A DNA stretch of 64,000 nt from Myoxocephalus aenaeus (taxonomy: Eukaryota > Chordata > Actinopteri > Perciformes > Cottidae): positions 5,601,001 through 5,665,000 of the forward strand of contig JBAMJR010000047.1 in NCBI GenBank assembly GCA_038501785.1, written 5' to 3'. The notes under the pieces were generated by a model. It searched no databases. It was given only the letters and a program-made list of their open reading frames with translations, and had not been told where the DNA came from. Made by a program: the position numbers and the translations under genes. Positions 49,955 to 60,300 of this stretch are shown here, piece after piece; the stretch's first letter is position 1; every line of letters starts with the position of its first letter.

Positions 49955-50010
49955 ACGCACTGATAGTGGATCGGTACGTATCGGCCGATAAGCTGGCTTA
50001 GGAATCAGGA
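49955..50010 (+). repeat. Short fragment of a TATCGGCCGATA-type repeat
   Basis: GGATCGGTACGTATCGGCCG followed by ATAAGC and AGGAATCAGGA resembles part of a fish hAT-derived repeat with alternating TATCGGCCGAT phrases. Only about 55 bases remain. Confidence 0.35.
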
Positions 50011-51761
50011 AGGAAAAGATGGCACCAGGACTTCCATGATATTATGGAAGGTGTTATTGCATTGGAACAATACAACATGTAGCTGGCCCAAATAATGTGT
50101 AAGCATACTATTTATGGTTCTCTAAGTGGCCACAGCGTATTGTGTGTTCCAGCGCCTGCAGAAATCCTCAATGTGTGATAAATGTCCCATAAAAAGAGTT
50201 TTCCTCTCCACTCTTCCTCTGCTGTCTTTTCCTCCTCAGCCCTGTACTCGTTTCTTTTTCATTTGCTGTCGGACAATGAGTCGGCTTCACACACACGCGC
50301 ATGAGGTGAGATCGCACAGGGCTTCAGTGGCTCTCTAATTGAGTTGTCTGAACAGCAATAGATGCACATTTGAATAAGGGAGCGCATCCGAAGACTGGCA
50401 CCGGGAAGAGCGTTTCATCTCTCGTGCCCGTCACGCTGAGTTCCATGCAACATTGATTACCTGGAAAATGGATCAGCTGGAGAAGTCTGTTTGAAATACG
50501 GAAGAAAGAGTGCACAAGGCTAATGCCTTCCTCATATCTGCCCTCTGCAGCGTTATCGTGCAGTACGCGATAACATCTGTTAATAGTCCCCTTTCATTTC
50601 TCGGTATCTTACGAGCCATCAGGGTCACAGAGGTGAGGGCCTTGGGTGCCACGACTTCTGGAAAAGCAAATACGGACGAGTTATGAAAAGGAAATGACCA
50701 GACAATAATCTTGGTTGCCAGGTTTTTGGAGCCATTCTCTGACTTTGATCACTGTCTAAACACTACACATTTGAATGGTTTGACAAAGTCAATGTTTGTG
50801 TTTCATTAGGATTTCCTTTCCACTTCATATCTCCACATGTTCTGCCAGTTATTGATTTAAGATGGTCATTTTCTAGCTGGAATGTATGACCGACTTCATA
50901 AACGTGGGTGATTTTAACGCCTCCAAGTTTTACACTTCACATTTTCTATTTGCATTTTACGTCATCTTCATCTGTGTCTAATATAGAAGAAAGAAACACG
51001 CAACATTATAACATTATTGCAAATTTGCAATCTGTATCTTGAGTGTCTGTTACAGTAACATCTGTAAGATATGAGGCTGGCTGATAATTCTATATAATTA
51101 ATCATTAGAACGCGATGAAATCATGAATCAAGATATTGTGACAATGTTGTTGTCTAAATTCATACTCTGAATATTTTGCACGTATTTGGACAATTCCAGT
51201 TTTTCCTAATGACTTGTAATGAGTTCCTTGTCATTTTGAAAGATTTTTCGATGGTGGGTCTCCCTGTCACATCCACATCAGAGCACTGGATGTCCCTGGA
51301 GGCCAGATGAGGCAACTCATTATTATTCTTGTGCTTTCTTTCTGATGTTGTGGTGATTCCCTGTAGAAATGTGTAACAGGGACTTTCAATGCAGTGTGGC
51401 TGGTGAGAGGGTCGTGCTCCAAGTTGTTCCTTTTGTTTCATATTGTTTTGTATTCTCTGTAATATTATCCGGGGTTTGTGGAGTGAGAGTCTAGAAAGTT
51501 TGTGACCGTGGGGTATATATGCCTGAATACATCAAAGATGTTGGAGATAGTGTTGCCTTGGTTTTCATCAATAATTTTGTCTTCACCCAACAGCACACAA
51601 AAGAATGTATCAAGACACCTTTGAAACGGGCAGAAAGAACATTTCAAAGAGGAAGGAAGAGTAACGTTACTATTTAAGAGACTCCTTCAGATTTAGCTTC
51701 AGTCTTTGGAGCTGAGAGCTCCGTTCAGGGGTTTGGTCGTCTCCTCAGACACCGTCCACGT

Positions 51762-51795
51762 TGTGTGTGTGTGTGTGTGTGTGTGTGGGGGGGGG
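51762..51795. repeat. (TG)n followed by a G run
   Basis: About 25 bases of TG then nine or ten G. Confidence 0.93.
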
Positions 51796-52697
51796 TTGGG
51801 AAAACTTTTATCTGAACTAACGACAGTAATCTAATTCATCTTTCAACGCTTGTAGTCCGGCTGTTGCAAGTATTTAAATGAATATATAGTGCGGTACGAT
51901 GGATGGATAAACTCTAAATCAACCCTACCCCTGAATGTTCCCTATGTCTCATTGACATTCAATAAGGAGAAGTAATTGTTTTTGGAACTCATGTCAAAAG
52001 AGAATGGAGTACCAATTATAGACGGATCATGACTGAGGTTTCGGTTTCTGACGAGCACAGGTCTCCACACGCTGCATCGGCTGAACTGGGCTGGCCTTTT
52101 AGAATGGAGCTTTCCAGATCCTAATCGGATTTGTTAACAAGAACAGCTGGGCCGTCCCGCCTTCTTTCCACGTTTTTATCTCTTTGAAGAATTCTGGTAG
52201 CGAATGGCGCATATCTCGTTATCCTTGATCATGGGAAGATGTCTTTACTTCTCCACCAGTCCCCCCCGAGAGTGGTCGAGCCTTTGATCCATTGTGATCT
52301 TTGTCAAATTAATGTAATGGTTTTAGATGTGGCACCGAGGCCTCGCATCATTAAAATCACATTTCAGCGTATTGCTTGTCATTCCGCGTGGATCGTGCTC
52401 ACGGTGAAGTTTGAATTCTCCTCATGACAGCTTGGTTGAATTTTTATTTTCCCCAGCATGGGGAACAGTGGAATAAGACAATCAGAATAACCGCACGAGA
52501 TTCGAGATTAGTTCCTTTTCAGTCCAGTCGGGTGAGAGTTAATTGGCTGAAAAATAAAGCCACGACTATTCATTTTCAGTTCTTTATTTAAAATGTCTTT
52601 AATAAATGTTGCTTTGACATGGACTCTGAAGGGACAGAGCCGATTTCTGCCTTTGTACGACTCGCACTGAGTAAGTCTTTGTTCAGACGAGTCTGCA

Positions 52698-52705
52698 TAT
52701 AAAGG
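52698..52705 (+). promoter_or_regulatory. TATA box, candidate alternative slitrk6 promoter
   Basis: TATAAAGG preceded by GC lies 600 bases upstream of the slitrk6 ATG. A donor-like GTGAGT follows at 52762-52767, so a very short first exon (about 52730-52761) spliced to 53284 is possible. This competes with, or adds to, the CpG-rich candidate at 40680. TATA-like octamers also occur by chance. Confidence 0.25.
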
Positions 52706-53260
52706 GCAGGACAATCAGTCAAATGAGGAAGTCATTTCTTTAAATGTACCATTATCTCAGTGTGAGTCACTGGAAAGAGACGCTGTCCTACTGTCATTGC
52801 TCGTCCTGCTAGATACTGTGGATGCTGATGATAATAATATGGATCATTAGAATTTAACTGCTCATAGAACATTGCTCAGTCATAATGGCCGCGAAGGGTT
52901 AACTTTATGAAGAAACATTAGGATGAACCTGAGGCTAATTTTTACAGAGTTAAAGGAGTCTTGACTAGTGGGCATGTAGACACTGCCTTTTCCTGTTTTA
53001 TATTTGTCATGCATTTTTACTATGTGAAGACAATTCAACAACAAACTACTTCCTTCTAGAAGTGTGACTTCCACTCATGCACATCATGTACCCATAAATG
53101 TCATTTCACGCTGTTATACTTATACAACAGCCAAAGTTCATGTAATGTAACGCATTAAACTTGTATGGCAGTTGGATCACTGGGACTGTCATTTCTCATT
53201 AATTAAAATTGATTCATTATTCAGAATGCATTTACAACATACACTTAATGTTGTTTTTTG

Positions 53261-53283
53261 TTTCCTTTCTTCCCTCTCTTCAG
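53261..53283 (+). promoter_or_regulatory. slitrk6: Splice acceptor before the slitrk6 coding exon
   Basis: A long pyrimidine tract (TTTCCTTTCTTCCCTCTCTT) leads directly to CAG at 53281-53283, so the exon would start at 53284 with 15 bases of 5' UTR before the ATG. SLITRK genes normally have an intron in the 5' UTR and an uninterrupted coding exon, and this fits. It is the reason for rejecting the longer 872-codon reading frame. Confidence 0.8.
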
Positions 53284-53298
53284 ATATCTCAGACCGAA

Positions 53299-55827
53299 AT
53301 GCTGCCCTGCATCTTTTTCATCGGCTTGTTTCTCACCGCAGCCCGATCCCAAGATATCCATCCCTCACAGGCATCGTCTATAAGTGAGTCTTGTGACTCC
53401 TTGTGCTCCTGCGAGGGGAAAGATGGCATCCTTCATCTTAACTGTGAGCAGAGAAACATCAGCAGAATCTCCCAAATCAAAGTCCCGGCAGGTGTGCCCT
53501 TCCACCTGAACCTTTACAAAAATGACTTGGTTGAGCTCCGTGCCGAGGAAATGGAAGGGCTTAAGAATGCCCTCTCACTGCACATCGGGGGTAATAGCAT
53601 TCAAGAGCTGGAACCAGGGGTCTTTAGCACTCTCGGTTCACTGAAAAAACTCCACATAAATAGCAATTTCCTCGTCACTCTGAAAGAGGACACTTTTCAA
53701 GGTCTGGTGAATTTGGAGTTTCTCCAAGCTGACACGAATTTCATTCGGGTCATCGAGCCGGGGGCCTTCAACAAACTGATCCGCCTCAAGGTCCTCATCC
53801 TCAATGATAATTCCGTAGAGTTCCTACCTAACAACATTTTCCGGTTCGTGCCCCTCACCCACTTGGACCTCCGTGGCAACAAGCTCCAGACGCTGCCTTA
53901 TGTCGGCTTTTTGGAGCACATCGGCCGGATTATGGAACTTCTCCTGGAGGACAACGACTGGGTCTGTGACTGTGATATTTTACATTTAAAAATCTGGATG
54001 GAGAACATGAGGGCCCAGTCGGCGATCGGGGACGTGGTCTGCAGCACGCCACATCACCTGAAGGGGATCACGCTGGCTAAAGTCAAGCGGGACGTTCTCT
54101 GCCCGTCCCATGCAGATATAAACCTGGAGGAGCCGTCAAAGTCCCTGGATATGGTCGTCACCCCGTCCTCCAAAGTGACCCCCAAGGTGAACGACGCCAA
54201 AGACGACGCCAAGGTGCCGACGCCGTCTCAGATTCCCGGCAGCCCTTGTGTGGAGCACTGCTCTTGTCACAATCACCCTGTGGCTGGCTTTTTGATGCAT
54301 TGTCAGGACCGAGGAATTCAAAAGGTATCGGATATCGGTATACTCCAGCAAAGCCCCACTAAACTTGTCATGACAGGAAATATGATCCAGAAACTCTTGA
54401 AGTACGATTTTGTCACATACGACAGTTTAGAGTTGCTCAACTTGGCGAATAACAGGATTGATTACATTGATAATGAAACGTTCCTCAGCTTGAGCAGTTT
54501 GAAAAAACTGTATTTGAACGGCAACCGAATTGAAAAACTCTTCTCCACGATGTTTGTGGGGCTCCACAACCTTGAATACGTGTATCTGGAATACAACCTT
54601 ATCAAAGAGATTGCTCCAGGCACATTTAATCCCCTGCCCAACCTGAAGCTGTTGTCATTAAATAACAACCTGCTCAGCTCTCTTCCGGCGCAGATATTTC
54701 GCAATGTGCCCCTCACCAAATTAAACCTGAGGAAAAATCTACTTATGCACCTGCCAGTGAGCAACGTGCTTGATCAACTCGACTCGCTGGAGCAGATTTA
54801 TTTAGAAGACAACCCCTGGGACTGCAGCTGTGACTTGCTCAGCCTCAAACAATGGGTGGAGAAACTCAGAAAGGACACAGTGGTGGGCTCCATTTTGTGT
54901 CACACCCCGAAGAAAATGATGCAGGCCGAGCTCCGGAGCGTACGTCACGAGCTGCTGTGTCCCGGGCTGGGGACCTACTACCCCATGTCCCCGGACGGGG
55001 AGGAGAGCGTGACGGCCACCTTGGGGCCCGACAGCGCGAACGAGGGTTTGTTCAGCTCCCTCATGGACACCGTCCCACTCTCTGTGCTCATCTTAAGCCT
55101 CCTCATGGTCATCCTCATGATTATATTCTGCGCGGCCGGATTGGTGGTGTTTGTGGTGCACCGGCGGCGGAGAAGGGCAAAGAGAAAAGCGGCGGAGGAG
55201 CAGCCCAGGGAAAACAGCGGCAGCAGCCCCATCCACCTCCACTACAGCATGTACGGGCAGAAGACGACGCACCACACCCTGACGCAAAGAACGGGGTCCG
55301 CCACGCTGTACGAAGAGAGGTCGCACAGTCCCATCGTCCAGATCTGTCGCAACCCCACCTACTGCTCCCAGCACAAGGAGCACGACGGCGATTTGGATTA
55401 CGGCCTGGACGACCCCGGCGCCAAGCATCACGTCTGCCGGAGCATCATGGAGAAGGAGAACACGTCTCCGCTCACGGGGAACCCCGGCTCAAAGTTCCGA
55501 CCGATGACCGGCGAGTGCCCCGCGGAGTTCGTCACGCTGGGAAACCCCAACTCGTTGTACCGGAACATTCTGGAGCGGGAGAAGGAGCTGCAGCAGCTCG
55601 GAATAACGGAGTACCTTCGGAAAAACATGCCGCAGCTGCAGTCTGCCGTGGACATGCAGGTCCCGGGGCACCAGGAGGAGTTAAAGCTAATGGAGACGAT
55701 TATGTACTCGCGACCACGCAAGGTCATGCTTGAGCAAACTAAGAACGAGTACTTTGAACTCAAGGCTAACTTGCATACTGAGCCGGACTATTTGGAGGTT
55801 CTGGAGCATCAAACTACATTTAACTGA
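53299..55827 (+). CDS. slitrk6: SLIT and NTRK-like family member 6, complete coding exon
   Basis: This encodes a single-pass neuronal membrane protein of 842 residues, close to human SLITRK6 (841 from memory). The chosen ATG lies 16 bases after a strong splice acceptor and opens a signal peptide (about residues 1-18). An in-frame ATG at 53209 is upstream of that acceptor, so it should be intronic. Module 1 has an LRRNT (Cys32, 36, 38, 49), LRRs to about 218 and an LRRCT (Cys223, 225, 248, 268). Module 2 has an LRRNT (Cys317, 321, 323, 335), LRRs about 355-500 and an LRRCT (Cys509, 511, 534, 554). N-glycosylation sequons are at Asn53 and Asn392. The transmembrane helix is about 592-620, followed by an RRRRR stop-transfer run. 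The tail ends with Tyr818 (NEYFEL) and Tyr831 (DYLEVL), the latter like the Trk C-terminal PLC-gamma site. SLITRKs act in neurite control and synapse organisation through LAR-type phosphatases; human SLITRK6 loss causes deafness with myopia. Assignment to paralogue 6 rests on remembered similarity along the whole length, especially the C-terminus. Confidence 0.96.
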   Translation: MLPCIFFIGLFLTAARSQDIHPSQASSISESCDSLCSCEGKDGILHLNCEQRNISRISQIKVPAGVPFHLNLYKNDLVELRAEEMEGLKNALSLHIGGNSIQELEPGVFSTLGSLKKLHINSNFLVTLKEDTFQGLVNLEFLQADTNFIRVIEPGAFNKLIRLKVLILNDNSVEFLPNNIFRFVPLTHLDLRGNKLQTLPYVGFLEHIGRIMELLLEDNDWVCDCDILHLKIWMENMRAQSAIGDVVCSTPHHLKGITLAKVKRDVLCPSHADINLEEPSKSLDMVVTPSSKVTPKVNDAKDDAKVPTPSQIPGSPCVEHCSCHNHPVAGFLMHCQDRGIQKVSDIGILQQSPTKLVMTGNMIQKLLKYDFVTYDSLELLNLANNRIDYIDNETFLSLSSLKKLYLNGNRIEKLFSTMFVGLHNLEYVYLEYNLIKEIAPGTFNPLPNLKLLSLNNNLLSSLPAQIFRNVPLTKLNLRKNLLMHLPVSNVLDQLDSLEQIYLEDNPWDCSCDLLSLKQWVEKLRKDTVVGSILCHTPKKMMQAELRSVRHELLCPGLGTYYPMSPDGEESVTATLGPDSANEGLFSSLMDTVPLSVLILSLLMVILMIIFCAAGLVVFVVHRRRRRAKRKAAEEQPRENSGSSPIHLHYSMYGQKTTHHTLTQRTGSATLYEERSHSPIVQICRNPTYCSQHKEHDGDLDYGLDDPGAKHHVCRSIMEKENTSPLTGNPGSKFRPMTGECPAEFVTLGNPNSLYRNILEREKELQQLGITEYLRKNMPQLQSAVDMQVPGHQEELKLMETIMYSRPRKVMLEQTKNEYFELKANLHTEPDYLEVLEHQTTFN

Positions 55828-55847
55828 GCTTCAGCAGAAAAAAAGAA

Positions 55848-55867
55848 AACTATATATATATATAGTT
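55848..55867. repeat. AT palindrome at the start of the slitrk6 3' UTR
   Basis: AAC, seven TA units and GTT form a perfect 20-base palindrome, beginning 20 bases after the stop codon. A second one, TGA-(TA)n-TCA of 16 bases, lies at 55925-55940. Confidence 0.85.
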
Positions 55868-57133
55868 AATTATGTTTTCAACCAAGTGCCTTGTCCTGTT
55901 CGCCCTCCTGTACTTTCCACAGTGTGATATATATATATCATGGGCACATCACTTTAAGTTTAATTGTTGCACAGAATGTAACTGGTTTAGTGTGTGTTAC
56001 CTTTTATCCGTTGACAGCCATGTGATGTAGCTGGTGAAAGGTGTAGTCATTTAGGCCAAATGTAACTTAAAGAAGCTATGTGTTGACCGGGCCTGGGCTG
56101 AAACCCTCTTTGAAATCAACTCAATCAGCTTTGGATGATTGAATACATTTCCATGGCACACTGCCACCAACTGAATTGATCCGCAAAGCTCTCACACACA
56201 CCACAGTCTGACATCCTGATAGGATAAAGCAGATGTTTGGAAAGAAGTGGGTGAATTCCAATCGCCGCTTGACCCAGAATTGCTGTTTAATCAGACTATC
56301 CTGACTCTAGATATGACCTGATTACGCCCTCTGTCAACATACGGCAGCTGGAATGCTGTAACCAGAATGCTCATTGTGCCGTAGTCAGCAAAATGCCAAC
56401 TGTACATTGGAAAACCGTGATAAGAGTGTGGTTCCACTGCTATTTTCATCGATCCAGTCCACTGCACCGTTGCAGGCATAGGTCCTTTATTTATTTTTAT
56501 ATACAAACTGGTGACATTCAGAGAAGGATGTTTTATTTTCTGTCAATCAGTAAATACAGCACTTAAAAGTATAGTGTATATTATATTCAACTGTAATCTT
56601 GTAAAAAGAAGAATGCATTGCACTAATCAAATGCCATAGGATGGTGCATGACAATCAACAAAGTCCTGCTGAAACCTTTTTAGTTTTTCTGTTTTCTGCT
56701 AGAAAAAAAAAAGAGCCACAAACGTGTATGATGTTTCAGTGTGTGTGCGAGTTATGGCGTTTCACAACACTATTTTATGTCTGACAACACTCCGAACAGC
56801 ATTTAGGAACGCCACGCCTTCCTCAAGCTGACTGGCTGATTTGGAACTGTATTCGAGGCGGGGAATGTGAAGCTGTTTGCACATGAACGGTTTCTGACGA
56901 GCGACATCCCCCAACTGCAGACAACCTGCCGGCTGACTCCAGCCAACTGTTTCTCTGCCTCAAAGCGATGGACTGCTGGCGACTGACATTTGCAATGTTG
57001 ACATTGTCAGAATCTACACTACACACTCCGTTCACACTCCTGGAAACAACTTTGAGACGGTTTCATGTAAGCACACACTCTGTAGCTTTTCTACGCGACT
57101 AGTTCAAAATTATTATATTTATTCTGTATATTT

Positions 57134-57141
57134 TGTACATA
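57134..57141 (+). promoter_or_regulatory. slitrk6: Pumilio-type response element in the slitrk6 3' UTR
   Basis: TGTACATA matches the PUM consensus UGUAnAUA exactly and lies about 90 bases before the poly(A) signal, a usual position for functional sites. PUM binding lowers mRNA stability or translation and is prominent in neurons. Confidence 0.4.
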
Positions 57142-57226
57142 CTTATGTTCCATTATATATCTTTGTTTTATGTGTGCCTTCAGTGCTGTACAGAATATAA
57201 ACAGAAGCTGTAACTGATAAACAGGA

Positions 57227-57232
57227 AATAAA
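57227..57232 (+). terminator. slitrk6: Polyadenylation signal AATAAA for slitrk6
   Basis: A canonical AATAAA lies 1.4 kb after the stop codon. A CA-type cleavage position is available about 15-25 bases downstream, followed by a GT-rich stretch. Cleavage near 57245-57255 is inferred. Confidence 0.65.
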
Positions 57233-57255
57233 GAGTTGCAATATTACATAAAAGT

Positions 57256-60183
57256 GGAGTGCTTGATGGTAAGTACAGTGTGTACCGCATTCAGACAACA
57301 TCCATGATCTCATAGACACTGATGTGGAACTCTGCAGTGCACAATGTTAACTAATTGACACAGCTGAGCCCAAAAGAATGACATCCCCTCCTAATTGGTT
57401 CAGCCCTCCACGGTGCATATGGATGTGTGCATGCATGTTTGTTTCCCCGCTGTGTGAATAATGTAACCCCCCACGATGGCTCAAACCTGGTCCTTAATCA
57501 CACCACAATGGCTGCTGGGCTTTCCACCAATCTTGCTTTCCCGCCTGCCTTTCATCCCCTCCTCCTCCCCGGGGAGGACGATGGACCCTCTCTAATTCCT
57601 CCATTTTCTGTCATAATTGATGCATTTGAAGCTCCTTTGGAGGAACACACCCATAACCTGAGTGCACAACGCTGGAAAAACACGAACGCGCGTGCAGCAC
57701 TGCCATACAAATATAATAAATATACCCCACCAGCGATAAATAAATGTTGATGAATTTGTATGCCGACACGCATCATTTAAGGCATGCAAACTCACGGAGG
57801 GATACGCGCGCACAGCAGGGAAGACAAATTAGCCTCCGCAGACTGATCCTGTGAGACTCGTATGCAGTACGCTGCTCTAAAGGTGAGACATTAGCAAAGT
57901 GCATATCTGTGTTCAGAGAGATTCTTTGCTTTGGGTGCTCGCTTCAAATAAATGGAATCTCTTCTGAGCTGAAGCTCACTGAGGCGCCCATGTTGCAACA
58001 GAGCTGCAGTGGTACCAGATCCATTTCATAAGATAAGTCAACAGCCAAAACTCGAAAGAAGAGTACATGGAGCAAAAAATTATCTCAGCCCTGGTGGTGC
58101 TTGTTTTTCTTAAAATGTAATTTTGTACGCAGCCTTTCGCAGTTCACTTAAGTGTCATGATGACCCAGCCTGTTAGATGAGCCTCATAACACTGCAAATA
58201 GAAAGCCCTGAGAATGATTTGAATGTTTTTAATAAAAGAAAAAGCATACAAGAGAAGAACTGAGTTTCAGGAGAAACGCGTTATAGAAATGTTTTTGTAT
58301 TCATGTTTATCTTAATTTTAGCCACCAGCATACAGCGCCTTCGTCTGACACCCACTTGTGACAGTCACGAGGCTCGGTTATTCCCATTTGCACAACCATG
58401 ATGAAACATGGGGCACACTCAAGCTAAGTACCTCTTTCTTGGTATACAATGACTGTGGATGTTCATGTTTAGAGGTCGAGGCTGCTGCTGCAAAGTAACA
58501 CCGGCGTTCTTGCCGCTCTCAAGTGTTACGCAATTGAGTGTGGCCACACGAGCAACGCTGACTCGTAATAAGCCCAAGTGCAAAGGTAACTAATGGTGAA
58601 AAACATACACTGCTCACGCAGACAGGCGCCTCCGAGCACAAAGGGTTGATTCAGTCAAACAAGTTCACAGACCTGAACTCAAACAATACACCAGTAATCA
58701 ACTGTGACTATTTACAATCCATTCCCAACGCTGTTTGTTTTGGAAAGAATCCTGTCTTGTGACTGGAAATGTAATCAGACTTTTTTCTCTCTTTTTTTTT
58801 TGGCGTATGAGCGCTCAAGAAATGGCAGACAAATGACACGTTCCATACAACAAGTAAAACGGCGTATTATTGCAATAATAGCATTTGAGTTGCCTCCATT
58901 AGCACAGACGACGGTGGACTTAACGGAGTGTCCACTGTCTCATTTGTACTGCAGATGATGTATTAGCTTTGTTAGGGAAATGCTTTCAAATATCAGCCTG
59001 GAAAATCCATATCATCTCACCCAGTTATTATTTTATGAAATGGTCTGTTTCAAATTGGACCGCATCATCTCACTACTGCAAGTGATTCATATTCATATCT
59101 GGGAGCAGAACATCTCTTCTGGGCAACATTATCGATCCCTCTTTCGCATCCAAAAGGTTTCAGCAGCTTCTTTGTAGTAAACTGCAGTCAATTAAACGCC
59201 TCACACATTGCTTTATTCAAGCTGCTCCTCTTCCCTGCCTTTAATTCCTCCTGACATTTAATGAACAGTGAGCGGCAGAAATGCAGAACAACCCCGCTGT
59301 TGGATATGATTGCTGGGGGACAGAAAGGGTTCAGTGCGTGCAGGAGGTGAGAAGATGTAGGTCTGAAGTCAAAATTGGCTACACCGCTGTTCCTCAGGGT
59401 TGAAAGACGTGTTTAGAATTTGCACTTCAGCAAATGTTACTGTACCTGTGTGTCGTGTTTTATAAGTTGGTCATATGTTTTGCATTTCTCTCTGAAACGT
59501 AATGGAAAAATACTGGAAATGTGAGGTTTCAAGCAATATGAAAGGTTAATGAATTAAAGTGATTCAGTATTGCACTTCTGAGAACTTGAGGGGCTCAGAA
59601 GGCTTGTTAAAAACAGACGAGTAAACCCCGCCTCCCGTGTAAAATATGTACCCTGAACTTCATAATAAATATAATGATCTTGATCTGTTTTGCTCTCATT
59701 AAGCTTAAATTCGATTTGCTCTAATTGAGTCAAATTAATCACATTTTTCCTCGCTAACTTTATCGATGTTGCGGGGAAAGGTTTGTCTAATAAGGGAAGC
59801 TGCATTCCATTTAACACAACGTGATTGATGCAGTTGGCTCAACCCATGATAGATAATAATGTTTTATAATAAGCAAATACCGTGACGCTCTATTGGTTTT
59901 AATGCTCAAAAAAACAATAATTGACTGTCGCAATTAAACTTTCCCATGAAACAAACAACTGGGTTTATTTTCACGGCGCGCCAACAGACTAAGGGACTTT
60001 CATAGTGTAACAGTTCCTCACCTCGCAGCCTTGGCACCCCGATGAACTGCTGCTTTAACTCGCTCTGCAGTGACACGACAAGTCGACTGGAGGCGCATTA
60101 AAATTCTCCCCTTGACATCTCCATCGCTTCAGTCCACCTGTGGTCACTTTAATTGATGGGGGATGATTTAGAACGAAATGCAC
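57256..60183. other. Downstream intergenic DNA, no gene seen
   Basis: No gene. Two stretches, 57380-57680 and 58890-59290, are repeat-free and rich in ATTA/TAAT cores with the look of conserved non-coding DNA. A T-run lies at about 58792. Confidence 0.45.
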
Positions 60184-60300
60184 ATCCATCAATCCCTCCA
60201 ACCACACCATTTTCCACACCCTCGCTTTGCTCTTCAGGGTCGTGATGGAGGACTGGAGCCCATCCCAGCGTGCACTGGGGCAATGAAAGGCAGACGTGCA
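60184..60300 (+). repeat. Decayed copy of the CTGGAGCC dispersed repeat family
   Basis: CCATCAATCC, CCACACCATTTTCCACACCC, GCTCTTCAGGGTCGTGATGG, then GACTGGAGCCCATCCCAGCG and GCACTGGGGCAATG. Same family as 7693-7960, better preserved in its first half and truncated after about 117 bases. Confidence 0.65.

Larger units (their letters stand above)
41144..53283 (+). other. Tentative slitrk6 intron 1 / upstream non-coding DNA
   Basis: This 12.1-kb stretch runs from the donor of the candidate first exon to the acceptor before the coding exon. It contains no convincing gene. Contents include a (TA)n at 41170-41190, enhancer-like AT-rich sequence around 41880-42300, repeat fragments at 44721-44785, 46120-46354 and 48010-48257, a (TG)n/G-run at 51762-51795, and a TATA box at 52698-52705. 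If the first-exon call is wrong, this is simply 5' flank. Confidence 0.35.
55828..57255 (+). other. slitrk6: slitrk6 3' untranslated region
   Basis: This follows the TGA at 55825-55827 and carries no reading frame worth calling. It begins with two AT palindromes (55848-55867 and 55925-55940), includes a Pumilio-type TGTACATA at 57134-57141, and ends near an AATAAA. The end point is estimated from the signal and the GT-rich sequence after it (about 57257-57285). There could be earlier or later poly(A) sites. Confidence 0.7.

Noticed and set aside
53209..53298. 30-codon N-terminal extension of the slitrk6 frame
   Set aside because: It precedes a strong splice acceptor at 53283 and does not look like a signal peptide start; the inner ATG gives a normal signal peptide and the expected family length.
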